A DNA stretch of 64,000 nt. Source: Hydractinia symbiolongicarpus (lineage: Eukaryota; Cnidaria; Hydrozoa; Anthoathecata; Hydractiniidae). The stretch covers positions 7,190,001-7,254,000 of the forward strand of contig NC_079878.1 in the NCBI RefSeq assembly GCF_029227915.1. Reading direction: 5' to 3'. The position numbers and the translations under genes are program-made. The notes beneath the pieces were generated by a model that was given only the letters and a program-made list of their open reading frames with translations, made no database searches and was not told the origin of the DNA. This document shows positions 13,861-27,700 of the stretch, one piece after another. Positions within the stretch are counted from its first letter, which is position 1. Each line of letters opens with the position of its first letter.

Positions 13861-15706
13861 AAACTACATATCATTGACTTTCTAATGGTATGAGTCCGGT
13901 TGGTTTACAGTAATTGCGTCACATATTCGTACCATCATGTACTTAGCGACATTTTCCGGTATTACTAGGTTGCGTTGCCTTTAAAAGTGAAACGATTGAC
14001 TGTGGACCCTAATTGAACTAATTTTGACGTTTGACCCTATAAATGTGATAAATGAAAATCATTGCCTTTAAGAATTAACATTCCTCTCACTTTCGTATGC
14101 CTGCTGAAACTCTGCAATGATACGGGACGCTCTGTTAGCTCTTTATTTATATATTTATTTCGATAATTCATGGTGTACAGTGGTACCAATCAGAGCCATT
14201 AGCGCGCCCTGAAGTAATAGAGACAGTTTCTTAAACCACATTTTATTGACTTTCTAACAGTCTCAGTCCGCTTGAGTTAAAGCGGTTGCGTCACATTTTC
14301 GTACCAACATGTATTTAGCGATATCTTTCCCGTATTACTAGGTTTCATCCCTTTTTAAAACAGACTCGATTGACCGTGGAACATAATTGAACTAATTTTG
14401 ACGTTTGACCCTATAAATGTGATAAATGAAAATGATGGCCTTTAAGAATTAACATTCCTCTCACTTTCGTATGCCTGCTGAAACTCTGTAATGATACGGG
14501 ACGCACTGTTAGCTCTTTATTTATATATTTATTTCGATAATTCATGGTGTACAGTGGTACCAATTAGAGCCGTTAGCGCGCCCTGAAGTAATAGAGACAG
14601 TTTCTAAAACCACATTTTATTGACTTTCTAACAGTCTCAGTCCGCTTGAGCTAAAGCGGTTGCGTCACATTTTCGTACCAACATGTATTTAGCGATATCT
14701 TTCCCGTATTACTAGGTTTCATCCCTTTTCAAAACAGACTCGATTGACCGTGGAACATAATTGAACTGATTTTGGACTTTGACATTATAAATGTGATAAA
14801 TGAGAAAAATGGGCTGAAAGAATTAACATTCTTCTCACTTTGGTGTGACTGCTGGAACTCTGCAGTTACACTACACGCTCGGTTAGCTCCCTATTTTAAT
14901 ATTTAGTTCGATAAGGCATTGTGTACAGTGGTACCAATCAGAGCCGTTAGCGCGCCCTGAGGAAATAGAAACAGTTTCAAAAACTAAATTTTATTGACTT
15001 TCTAACGGTATCAGTCCGTTTGAGTTGCAACGGTTGCGTCACACATTTGTGCCAACATGTGTTTAGCGATGTTTTTCGGATATTACTAGGTTGCATCGCT
15101 CTTAACAGTGAAATGATTGACCGTGGGTTGTAATTGAACTCATTTTGGATTTTAACTGTGTAAATGTGATAAATGAGACAATTGGACTCCAAGAATTAAC
15201 ATTTTGATTACTTCGGCATGACTGCTCGAACTCCACGGTAACACCGAACTCTCGGGCAGCTCTTTTTTTAAATCTTTAATTCGATAAGTCATTGTCTACA
15301 GTGGTACCAATCAGAGCCGTTAGCGCGCTTTAAGAAAATACAGATAGTTTTAAAAACTGTGTTTTATTGACTTTCTAACGGTATCAGTCCGTTTGAGTTA
15401 CAGGGGTTGCGTCACATATTCGTACCAACATGTACCTAGCGATATTTTTCCGGTGTCACTAGGTTGCATTGCTCTTAACAGTGAAACAATTGACTGTGGG
15501 ACGAAATTGTACTGATTTTGGACTTTAACCTTACAAATGTGACAAATGAGACAATTGGTCTCCAAGAATTAACATTCTTTTCCTTTTGGTATGACTGCTG
15601 GAACTCCGCTGTACCACTGGACTCTCTGTTAGCTCTTTATTTATATATTTATTTACATAAGTCATTGAGTACAGTGGTACCAATCAGAGCCGTTAGCGCG
15701 CCCTGA
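13861..15706 (+). repeat. Higher-order repeat, copy 1 (offset 2,239 bp)
   Basis: Six-monomer block repeated at 16,100-17,945 with offset 2,239 bp. Shared markers are gacagtttcttaaaccaca (14,222 and 16,461) and a variant monomer with tgatacgggacgc. A partial third register lies upstream, since the monomer ending near 12,954 matches those ending at 15,192 and 17,431. Copies diverge sharply after 15,706/17,945. Confidence 0.85.
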
Positions 15707-16099
15707 GGAAATAGAAACAGTTTCAAAAACTAAAATTTTTTGACTTTCTAACGGTATCAGTCCGTTTGAGTTACAACGGCTGCGTCACATATTCGTGCCA
15801 ACATGTATTTAGCGATGTTTTTTGGATATTACTAGGTTGCATTGCTCTTAACAGTGAAACGATTGACCGTGGGTTGTAATTGAACTCATTTTGGATTTTA
15901 ACTTTGTAAATGTGACAAATGAGACAATTGGACTCCAAGAATTAACATTCTGATTACTTCGGCATGAATGCTCGAACTTCACGGTAACACTGGACGCTCA
16001 CGCTGCTTTTTATTTGAAACTTTAGTTGGATAAGTCATTATGTGCAGTGGCATCAATCCTAGCAGTTAGCCCACGCTGAGGTAATAGAGACAGTTTCAA

Positions 16100-17945
16100 A
16101 AACTACATATCATTGACTTTCTAATGGTGTGAGTCCGGTTGGTTTACAACAATTGCGTCACATATTCGTACCATCATGTACTTAGCGACATTTTCCGGTA
16201 TTACTAGGTTGCGTTGCCTTTAAAAGTGAAATGATTGACTGTGGACCCTAATTGAACTAATTTTGACGTTTGACCATATAAATGTGATAAATGAAAATCA
16301 TGGCCTTTAAGAATTAACATTCCTCTCACTTTCGTATGCCTGCTGAAACTCTGCAATGATACGGGACGCTCTGTTAGCTCTTTATTTATATATTTATTTC
16401 GATAATTCATGGTGTACAGTGGTACCAATCAGAGCCGTTAGCGCGCCCTGAAGTAATAGAGACAGTTTCTTAAACCACATTTTATTGACTTTCTAACAGT
16501 CTCAGTCCGCTTGAGTTAAAGCGGTTGCGTCACATTTTCGTACCAACATGTATTTAGCGATATCTTTCCCGTATTACTAGGTTTCATCCCTTTTTAAAAC
16601 AGACTCGATTGACCGTGGAACATAATTGAACTAATTTTGACGTTTGACCCTATAAATGTGATAAATGAAAATGATGGCCTTTAAGAATTAACATTCCTCT
16701 CACTTTCGTATGCCTGCTGAAACTCTGCAATGATACGGGACGCTCTGTTAGCTCTTTATTTATATATTTATTTCGATAATTCATGGTGTACAGTGGTACC
16801 AATCAGAGCCGTTAGCGCGCCCTGAAGTAATAGAGACAGTTTCTAAAACCACATTTTATTGACTTTCTAACAGTCTCAGTCCGCTTGAGCTAAAGCGGTT
16901 GCGTCACATTTTCGTACCAACATGTATTTAGCGATATCTTTCCCGTATTACTAGGTTTCATCCCTTTTTAAAACAGACTCGATTGACCGTGGAACATAAT
17001 TGAACTGATTTTGGACTTTGACATTATAAATGTGATAAATGAGAAAAATGGGCTGAAAGAATTAACATTCTTCTCACTTTGGTATGACTGCTGGAACTCT
17101 GCAGTTACACTACACGCTCGGTTAGCTCTTTATTTTAATATTTAGTTCGATAAGGCATTGTGTACAGTGGTACCAATCAGAGCCGTTAGCGCGCCCTGAG
17201 GAAATAGAAACAGTTTAAAAAACTAACTTTTATTGACTTTCTAACGGTATCAGTCCGTTTGAGTTGCAACGGTTGCGTCACACATTTGTGCCAACATGTG
17301 TTTAGCGATGTTTTTCGGATATTACTAGGTTGCATCGCTCTTAACAGTGAAATGATTGACCGTGGGTTGTAATTGAACTCATTTTGGATTTTAACTGTGT
17401 AAATGTGATAAATGAGACAATTGGACTCCAAGAATTAACATTCTGATTACTTCGGCATGAATGCTCGAACTCCACGGTAACACCGAACTCTCGGGCAGCT
17501 CTTTTTTTAAATCTTTAATTCGATAAGTCATTGTCTACAGTGGTACCAATCAGAGCCGTTAGCGCGCTTTAAGAAAATACAGACAGTTTTAAAAACTGTG
17601 TTTTATTGACTTTCTAACGGTATCAGTCCGTTTGAGTTACAGGGGTTGCGTCACATATTCGTACCAACATGTACCTAGCGATATTTTTCCGGTGTCACTA
17701 GGTTGCATTGCTCTTAACAGTGAAACAATTGACTGTGGGACGAAATTGTACTGATTTTGGACTTTAACCTTACAAATGTGACAAATGAGACAATTGGTCT
17801 CCAAGAATTAACATTCTTTTCCTTTTGGTATGACTGGTGGAACTCCGCTGTACCACTGGACTCTCTGTTAGCTCTTTATTTATATATTTATTTACATAAG
17901 TCATTGAGTACAGTGGTACCAATCAGAGCCGTTAGCGCGCTTTAA
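16100..17945 (+). repeat. Higher-order repeat, copy 2 (offset 2,239 bp)
   Basis: Second copy of 13,861-15,706 (see that entry). A few single-base differences separate the copies, for example gtatgagtccgg near 13,890 against gtgtgagtccgg near 16,128. A shorter, more diverged version with the same monomer order follows at about 18,340-19,080. Confidence 0.83.
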
Positions 17946-19134
17946 GAAAATACAGACAGTTTTAAAAACTGTGTTTTATTGACTTTCTAACGGTATCAGT
18001 CCGTTTGAGTTACAACGGCTGCGTCACATATTCGTGCCAACATGTATTTAGCGATGTTTTTTGGATATTACTAGGTTGCATTGCTCTTAACAGTGAAACG
18101 ACTGACCGTGGGTTGTAATTGAACTCATTTTGGATTTTAACTTTGTAAATGTGACAAATGAGACAATTGATCTCCAAGAATTAACATTCTGATTACTTCG
18201 GCATGAATGCTCGAACTTCACGGTAACACTGGACGCTCACGCTGCTCTTTATTTGAAACTTTAGTTGGATAAGTCATTGTGTGCAGTGGCATCAATCCTA
18301 GAAGTTAGCCCACGCTGACGCAATAGAGACAGTTTCAAAAACTACATATCATTGACTTTCTAATGGTATGAGTCCGGTTGGTTTACAGCAATTGCGTCAC
18401 ATATTCGTACCATCATGTACTTAGCGACATTTTCCGGTATTACTAGGTTGCGTTGCCTTTAAAAGTGAAACGATTGACTGTGGACCCTAATTGAACTAAT
18501 TTTGACGTTTGACCTTATAAATGTGATAAATGAAAATCATGGCCTTTAAGAATTAACATTCCTCTCACTTTCGTATGCCTGCTGAAACTCTGCAATGATA
18601 CGGGACGCTCTGTTAGCTGTTTATTTATATATTTATTTCGATAATTCATGGTGTACAGTGGTACCAATCAGAGCCGTTAGCGCGCCCTAAAGTAATAGAG
18701 ACAGTTTCTAAAACCATATTTTATTGACTTTCTAACAGTCTCAGTCCGCTTGAGTTACAGCGGTTGCGTCACATTTTCGTACCAACATGTATTTAGCAAT
18801 ATCTTTCCCGTATTACTAGGTTTCATCCCTTTTTAAAACAGACTCGATTGACCGTGGAACATAATTGAACTGATTTTGGACTTTGACATTATTAATGTGA
18901 TAAATGAGAAAAATGGGCTGAAAGAATTAACATTCTTCTCACTTTGGTGTGACTGCTGGAACTCTGCAGTTACACTACACGCTCGGTTAGCTCTTTATTT
19001 TAATATTTAGTTCGATAAGGCATTGTGTACAGTGGTACCAATCAGAGCCGTTAGCGCGTCCTGAGGAAATAGAAGCAGTTTAAAAAACTAAATTTTATTG
19101 ACTTTCTAACGGTATCAGTCCGTTTGAGTTACAG

Positions 19135-20386
19135 CGGTTGCGTCACATTTTCGTACCAACAGGTATTTAGCGATATCTTTCCCGTATTACTAGGTTGCAT
19201 TGATTTTAAAAGTTAAACGATTGACTGTGGCAAAAAAATGAACTGATTTTGGACTTTAACCTTATAAATGTGACAAATGAGACAATTGGACTACAAGAAT
19301 TAATATTTTTCTCACTTTGGTATGACCGCTAGAACACTGCAGTTACACTGGACCCACAATTAGATTTTTTTTTAAGTATTTAGTTCGATAAGTTATTGTG
19401 TGCAATGGTACCAATCAGAGCCGTTAGTGCGCCCTGTAGAAATAGAAATACTTTCAAAAACTGTATATCATTGACATTCTAACAGCATCAGTCCGGTTGG
19501 TTTACAACAATTGCTTCACATTTTTGTACCAACATGTATTTAGCGATATTTTTCCTGTATTACTAGGTTGAATTGCTTATAAAAGTGAAAAGATTGACCG
19601 TGGGACCTGATTAAACTGATTTCGCACATTGTCCTGATAAATGTGATAAATGTGACAATTGGTCCCTAACATTCTGATTACTTTTGCAGGAATGCTGAAA
19701 CTCTTCAGTTACACTGGACGCTCTCTGGGCTCTTCATTTAAACATTTTGCATCGATAAGTTAATTTTTACAGTGGTACTAATCAGACCCGTTAGCGCGCC
19801 CTGAAGAAAGAGAGACACTTTCAAAAACTAGATTTCAATGACTTTCTAACGGTATCAGTATTTTTGAGTTTCAACGATTGCGTCACATGTTCGTACCATC
19901 TTCTATTCAGCGATATTTTTCTGTTATTACTAGGCTGCATCACTTTTAAAACTGAATCGATTGACCGTGGAACATAATTGAACTGATTTTGGACTTTGAC
20001 ATTATAAATGTGATAAATGAGAAAAATGGGCTGAAAGAGTTAACATTCTTCTCACTTTGGTGTGAGTTACAGCGGTTGCGTCGCATATTCGTACCAACAT
20101 GTATTTAGCGATATTTTTACGGTATCACTAGGTTGCATTGCTCTTAACTGTGAAACAATTGACTGTGGGACGAAATTGAACTGATTTTGGACTTTAACCT
20201 TACAAATGTGACAATTGAGACAATTGGTCTCCAAGTATTAACATTCTTTTCCTTTTGGCAGGAATGCTGGAACTCCGCTGGAACACTAGACAATCTGTTA
20301 GCTCTTTACTTATATAGTTAATGCGATAAGTCATTGTGTACAGTGGTACCAATCAGAATCGTTAGCGCGCTTTGAGAAAATACAGA
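19135..20386 (+). repeat. Segmental duplication within satellite, copy 2 (offset 8,396 bp)
   Basis: Second copy of 10,740-11,990. It carries the same chimeric short monomer and the same variant bases. The adjoining 745-bp duplication (20,261 onward) begins inside the last monomer of this block. Confidence 0.82.
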
Positions 20387-21750
20387 AAGTTTTAACAACT
20401 GCGTTTTATTGACTTTCTAACGGTATCAGTTGGTTTGAGTTACAGCGGTTGCGTCACATATTCGTACCAACATGTATTTAGCGATATTTTTCCGGTATCA
20501 CTAGCTTGCATTGCTTTTAACAGTGAAACGGTTTACCGATGGACATGATGGAACTGATTTTAGACTTTAACCTTGTAAATGTGATAAATAAGACAATTGG
20601 ACTCCAAGAATTAACATTCTTTTCTTTCTGGCATGAATGCTCGAACTTCACGGTAACACTTGACGCTCACGCAGCTCTTTATATAAATCTTTAATTAGAT
20701 AAGTCATTGTGTACAGTGGCACAAATGGTAGCAATTAGGAGGCGTTTAGGGAATAGAGACAGTTTCAAAAACTACATATCATTGACTTTTTAACGGTATC
20801 AGTTCGTTGGGGTTACAGCAGTTGCGTCACATACCCGTACCAACATGCGTTTAGCGATATCTTTCCAGTATTCCTAGGTTACATTGCTTTAAAAGTTAAA
20901 CAATTTACCGTGGGACGAAATTGAAATGATTTTTGACTTTAACCTTATAAATGTGTCAAATGAGACAATTGGGCTCCAAGAATTAACATTCTTTTCCTTT
21001 TGGTAGGAATGCTGGAACTCCGCTGGAACACTAGACAATCTGTTAGCTCTTTACTTATATAGTTAATGCGATAAGTCATTGTGTACAGTGGTACCAATCA
21101 GAATCGTTAGCGCGCTTTGAGAAAATACAGAAAGTTTTAACAACTGCGTTTTATTGACTTTCTAACGGTATCAGTTGGTTTGAGTTACAGCGGTTGCGTC
21201 ACATATTCGTACCAACATGTATTTAGCGATATTTTTCCGGTATCACTAGCTTGCATTGCTTTTAACAGTGAAACGGTTTACCGATGGACATGATGGAACT
21301 GATTTTAGACTTTAACCTTGTAAATGTGATAAATAAGACAATTGGACTCCAAGAATTAACATTCTTTTCTTTCTGGCATGAATGCTCGAACTTCACGGTA
21401 ACACTTGACGCTCACGCAGCTCTTTATATAAATCTTTAATTAGATAAGTCATTGTGTACAGTGGCACAAATGGTAGCAATTAGGAGGCGTTTAGGGAATA
21501 GAGACAGTTTCAAAAACTACATATCATTGACTTTTTAACGGTATCAGTTCGTTGGAGTTACAGCAGTTGCGTCACATACCCGTACCAACATGCGTTTAGC
21601 GATATCTTTCCAGTATTCCTAGGTTACATTGCTTTAAAAGTTAAACAATTTACCGTGGGACGAAATTGAAATGATTTTTGACTTTAACCTTATAAATGTG
21701 TCAAATGAGACAATTGGGCTCCAAGAATTAACATTCTTTTTCTTTTGGTA
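20261..21750 (+). repeat. Near-identical 745-bp dimer in tandem
   Basis: 20,261-21,005 and 21,006-21,750 are almost identical two-monomer units at an offset of 745 bp. Both carry tacagaaagttttaacaact and the unusual cagttcgttgg; one difference I see is ttggggttac against ttggagttac. This is probably the most recent duplication in this part of the array. Confidence 0.88.
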
Positions 21751-24700
21751 TGACTGCTGGAACTCCGCTGTAACACTGGACTCTCTTTTAGCTCTTTATT
21801 TATATATTTATTTCGATAAGTCATTGTGTACAGTGGTACCAATCAGAGCCGTTAGCGCGCCCTGAGGAAATAGAAACAGTTTCAAAAACTAAATTTTTCG
21901 ACTTTCTAACGGTATCAGTCCGTTTGAGTTACAACGGCTGCGTCACATATTCGTGCCAACATGTATTTAGCGATGTTTTTTGGATATTACTAGGTTGCAT
22001 TGCTCTTAACAGTGAAACGATTGACCGTGGGTTGTAATTGAACTCATTTTGCATTTTAACTTTGTAAATGTGACAAATGAGACAATTGGACTCCAAGAAT
22101 TAACATTCTGATTACTTCGGCATGAATGCTCGAACTTCACGGTAACACTGGACGCTCACGTAGCTCTTTATTTAAATCTTTAGTTAGATAAGCCATTGTG
22201 TACAGTGGCACAAATGGTAGCAATTAGCCGGCGTTCAGGAAATAGAGACAGATTCAAAAACTACATATCATTGACTTTTTAACAATATCAGTCCGTTTGA
22301 GTTACAGCGGTTGCGTCACATATTCCTACCAACATGCATTTAGCGATACCTTTCCGGTATTACTAGGTTGCATTGCTCTTAACAGTGAAACAATTGACTG
22401 TGGGACGAAATTGAACTGATTTTGGACTTTAACCTTGCAAATGTGACAAATGAGACAATTGGTCTCCAAGAATTAACAATCTTTTCCTTTTGGTAAGACT
22501 GGTGGAACTGTGCAGGTACAGTGCACGCTCGGTTAATTCCTTATTTTAATATTTAGTTCGATAAGTCATTGTGTACAGTAGTAGCAATCAGGGCCGTTAG
22601 TGCGCTGAGGAAATAGAGACAGTTTCAAAAGCTACATTTCATTGGCTTTCTAATGGTATAAGTCCGTTTGAGTTACACCGATTGCGTCACATGTTTGAAC
22701 CAACATGTATTTAACGATATTGTTCCGGTATTACTAGGTAGCATTGCTTTTTAAAGAAAAACGATTGACCGTGGGGCGAAATTAAACTGATTTTGGACTT
22801 TAAATTACAAATGTGACAAATGAGACAATTGGACTCCAAGAATTAACATTCTGATTACTTCGGAATGAATGCTCGAACTCCACAGTAACACTGCACTCTC
22901 TGTTAGCTCTTTATTTATATATTTATTTCGATAAGTAATTGTGTACAGTGGTACCAATCAGAGCCGTTAGCGCGCCCTGAGGAAATAGAAACAGTTTCAA
23001 AAACTAATTTTTTTTGACTTTTCAACGGTATCAGTCCGTTTAAGTTACAACGGCTGCGTCACATATTCGCGCCAACATGTATTTAGCGATGTTTTTTGGA
23101 TATTACTAGGTTGCATTGCTCTTAACAGTGAAACGATTGACCGTGGGTTGTAATTGAACTCATTTTGGATTTTAACTTTGTAAATGTGACAAATGAGACA
23201 ATTGGACTCCAAGAATTACCATTCTGATTACTTCGGCATGAATGCTCGAACTTCACGGTAACACTGGACGCTCACGCAGCTCTTTATTTAAATCTTTAGT
23301 TAGATAAGCCATTGTGTACAGTGGCACAAATGGTAGCAATTAGCCGGCGTTCAGGAAATAGAGACAGTTTCAAAAACTACATATCATTGACTTTTTAACA
23401 ATATCAGTCCGTTTGAGTTACAGCGGTTGCGTCACATATTCGTACCAACATGCATTTAGCGATACCTTTCCGGTATTACTAGGTTACATTGCTTTTAAAA
23501 GTTAAACGATTGACTGTGGGACGAAATTGAACTGATTTTGAACTTTAACATTATAAATGTGACAAATGAGACAATTGGACTCAAGAATTAACATTCTTCT
23601 CACTTTGGTATGACTGCTAACACTCTGCAGTAACACTGCACGCTCTGTTAGCTCTTTCTTTAAAACTTTAGTTGGATAAGTCATTGTGTGCAGTGGCATC
23701 AATCCTAGCAGTTAGCCCGCGCTGAGGTAATAGAGACAGTTTCAAAAACTACATATCATTGACTTTCTAATGGTATGAGTCCGGTTGGTTTACAGCAATT
23801 GCGTCACATATTCTTACCATCATGTACTTAGCGACATTTTCCGGTATTACTAGGTTGCATTGCCTTTAAAAGTGAAACGATTGACTGTGGACCCTAATTG
23901 AACTGATATTGACGTTTGACCCTATAAATGTGATAAATGAAGATCATGGCCTTTAAGAATTAACACTCCTCTCACTTTCGTATGCTTGCTGAAACTCTGC
24001 AATGATGCGGGACGCTCTGTTAGCTCTTTATTTATATATTTATGTCGATAATTCATGGTGTACAGTGGTACCAATCAGAGCCGTTAGCGCGCCCTGAAGT
24101 AATAGAGACAGTTTCTAAAACCACATTTTATTGACTTTATAACAGTCTCAGTCCGCTTGAGTTACAGCGGTTGCGTCACATTTTCGTACCAACATGTATT
24201 TAGAGATATCTTTCCCGTATTACTAGGTTGCATTGCTTTTAAAAGTGAAAAGATTGACCGTGGGACCTGATTGAACTGATTTCGCACATTGTCCTGATAA
24301 ATGTGATAAATGTGACAATTGGTCCCAAACATTCTGATTACTTTGGCAGGAATGCTGAAACACTTCAATTACACTGGACGCTCTCTGGGCTCTTCATTTA
24401 AACATTTACATCGATAAGTTAATTTTTACAGTGGTACTAATCAGACCCGTTAGCGCGCCCTGAAGAGAGAGAGACACTTTCAAAAACTAGACTTCATTGA
24501 CTTTCTAACGGTATCAGTATTTTTGAGTTTCAACGATTGCCTCACGTGTTCGTACCATCTTGTATTCAGCGATATTTTTCTGTTATTACTAGGCTGCATC
24601 ACTTTTAAAATTGAATCGATTGACCGTGGAACATAATTGAACTGATTTTGGACTTTGACATTATAAATGTGATAAATGAGAAAAATGGGCTGAAAGAATT

Positions 24701-27700
24701 AACATTCTTCTCACTTTGGTGTGACTGCTGGAACTCTGCAGTTACACTACACGCTCGGTTAGCTCTTTATTTTAATATTTAGTTCGATAAGGCATTGTGT
24801 ACAGTGGTAGCAATCAGGGCCGTTAGTGCGCTGAGGAAATAGAGACAGTTTCAAAAGCTACATTTCATTGGCTTTCTAATGGTATAAGTCTGTTTGAGTT
24901 ACAACGATTGCGTCACATGTTTGAACCAACATGCATTTAACGATATTGTTCCGGTATTACTAGGTAGCATTCCTTTTTAAAGTAAAACGATTGACCGTGG
25001 GGCGAAATTAAACTGATTTTGGACTTTAAATTACAAATGTGACAAATGAGACAATTGGACTCCAAGAATTAACATTCTGATTACTTCGGAATGAATGCTC
25101 GAACTCCGCAGTAACACTGAACTCTCGGGCAGCTCTTTTTTTAAATCTTTAATTCGATAAGTCATTGTGTACAGTGGCACAAATGGTAGCAATTAGCCGG
25201 CGTTCAGGAAATAGAGAAAGTTTTAAAAACTGTGTTTTATTGACTTTCTAACGGTATCACTCCGTTTGAGTTACAGCGGTTGCGTCACATATTCGTACCA
25301 ACATGCATTTAGCGATACCTTTCCGGTATTCCTAGGTTACATTGCTTTTAAAAGTTAAACGATTGACTGTGGGACGAAATTGAACTGATTTTGAACTTTA
25401 ACCTTATAAATGTGACAAATGAGACAATTGGACTCAAGAATTAACATTCTTCTCACTTTGGTGTGAGTTACAGCGGTTGCGTCACATGTTCGTACCAACA
25501 TGTATTTAGCGATATTTTTACGGTATCACTAGGTTGCATTTCTCTTAACAGTAAAACAATTGACTGTGGGACGAAATTGAACTGATTTTGGACTTTAACC
25601 TTACAAATGTGACAAATGAGACAATTGGTCTCCAAGAACTAACAATCTTTTCCTTTTGGTATGACTGGTGGAACTGTGCAGGTACAGTGCACGCTCGGTT
25701 AATTCCTCCTTTTAATATTTAGTTCGATAAGTCATTGTGTACAGTTGTAGCAATCAGGGCCGTTAGTGCACTGAGGAAATAGAGACAGTTTCAAAAGCTA
25801 CATTTCATTGGCTTTCTAATGGTATAAGTTCGTTTGAGTTACAACGATTGCGTCACATGTTTGAACCAACATGTATTTAACGATATTGTTCCGGTATTAC
25901 TAGGTAGCATTGCTTTTTAAAGTAAAATGATTGACCGTGGGGCGAAATTAAACTGATTTTGGACTTTAAATTACAAATGTGACAAATGAGACAATTGGAC
26001 TCCAAGAATTAACACTCTTTTCCTTTTGGTATGACTGCTGGAACTCTGCTGTTACACTAGACTCTCTATTAGCTGTTTATTTATATATTTATGCCGATAA
26101 GTCATTGTATACAGTGGTACCAATCAGAGCCGTTAGCGCGCCCTGAGGATATAGAAACAGTTTAAAAAACTAAATTTTATTGACTTTTTAACGGTATCAG
26201 TCCGTTTGAGTTGCAACGGTTGCGTCACACATTCGTGCCAACATGTGTTTAGCGATATTTTTCGGATATTACTAGGTTGCATTGCTTTTAAGAGAGAAAC
26301 GATTGACCGAGGGACATAATGGAACTGATTTTACCTTTTAACCTTGTAATTGTGATAAATGAGACCATTGGACTCCAAGAATTATCATTTTTTTCTTTTT
26401 GGTATGACTGCTGGAACTCCGCTGAAACACTGGACTCTCTGTTAGCTCTTTATTTATATATTTATTTCGATAAGTCATTGTGTACAGTGGTACCAATCAG
26501 AGCCGTTAGCGCGCCCTGAGGAAATAGAAACAGTTTCAAAAACTAAATTTTATTGACTTTTTAACGGTATCAGTCCGTTTGAGTGACAACGGTCGCGTCA
26601 CATATTCGTGCCAACATGTATTTAGCGATGTTTTTTGGATATTACTAGGTTGCATTGCTCTTAACAGTGAAACGACTGACCGTGGGTTGTAATTGAACTC
26701 ATTTTGGATTTTAACTTTGTAAGTGTGATAAATGAGAAAATTAGACTACAAGATTTAACATTCTGATTACTTCGGCATGAATGCTCGAACTTCACGGTAA
26801 CACTGGACGCTCAAGCAGCCTTTTATATAAATCTTTAATTAGAAATGTCATTGTCTACAGTGGCACAAATGGTAGCAATTACCAGGCGTTTAGGGAATAG
26901 AGACTGTTTCAAAAACTACATATCATTGACTTTTTAACGGAATCAGTCCGTTTGAGTTACAGCAGTTGCGTCACATATTCGTACCAACATGCATTTAGCG
27001 ATATCTTTCCAGTATTACTAGGTTACATTGCTTTTAAAAGTTAAACAATTGACCGTGGGACGAAATTGAACTGATTTTAGACTTTAACCTTATAAATGTG
27101 ACAAATGAGACAATTAGACTTCAAGAATTAACATTCTTTTCCTTTTGGTATGACTGCTGGAACTCCGCTGTAACACTTGACTCTCTGTTAGCTCTTTATT
27201 TATATATTTATTTCGATAAGTCATTGTGTACAGTGGTACCAATCAGAGCCGTTAGCGCGCCCTGAAGAAATAGAAACAGTTTCAAAAACTTAATTTTATT
27301 GACTTTCTAACGGTATCAGTCCGTTTGAGTTACAACGGCTGCGTCACATAGTCGTGCCAACATGTATTTAGCGATTTTTTTTGGATATTACTAGGTTGCA
27401 TTGCCCTTAACAGTGAAACGATTGACCGTGGGTTGTAATTGAACTTATTTAGGATTTTAACTTTGTAAATGTGATAAATGAGACAATTGGAATGCAAGAA
27501 TTAACATTTTCATTACTTCGGCATGAATGCTCGAATTCACGATAACACTGGACGCTCAGGCAGCTCTTTATTTAAATTTTTAGTTCGATAAGTCATTGTG
27601 TACAGTGGCACAAATGGTAGCAATTAGCAAGCGTTGAGGAAATAGAGACAGTTTCAAAAACTACATATCATTGACTTTTTAACGGTATCAATCTGTTTGA

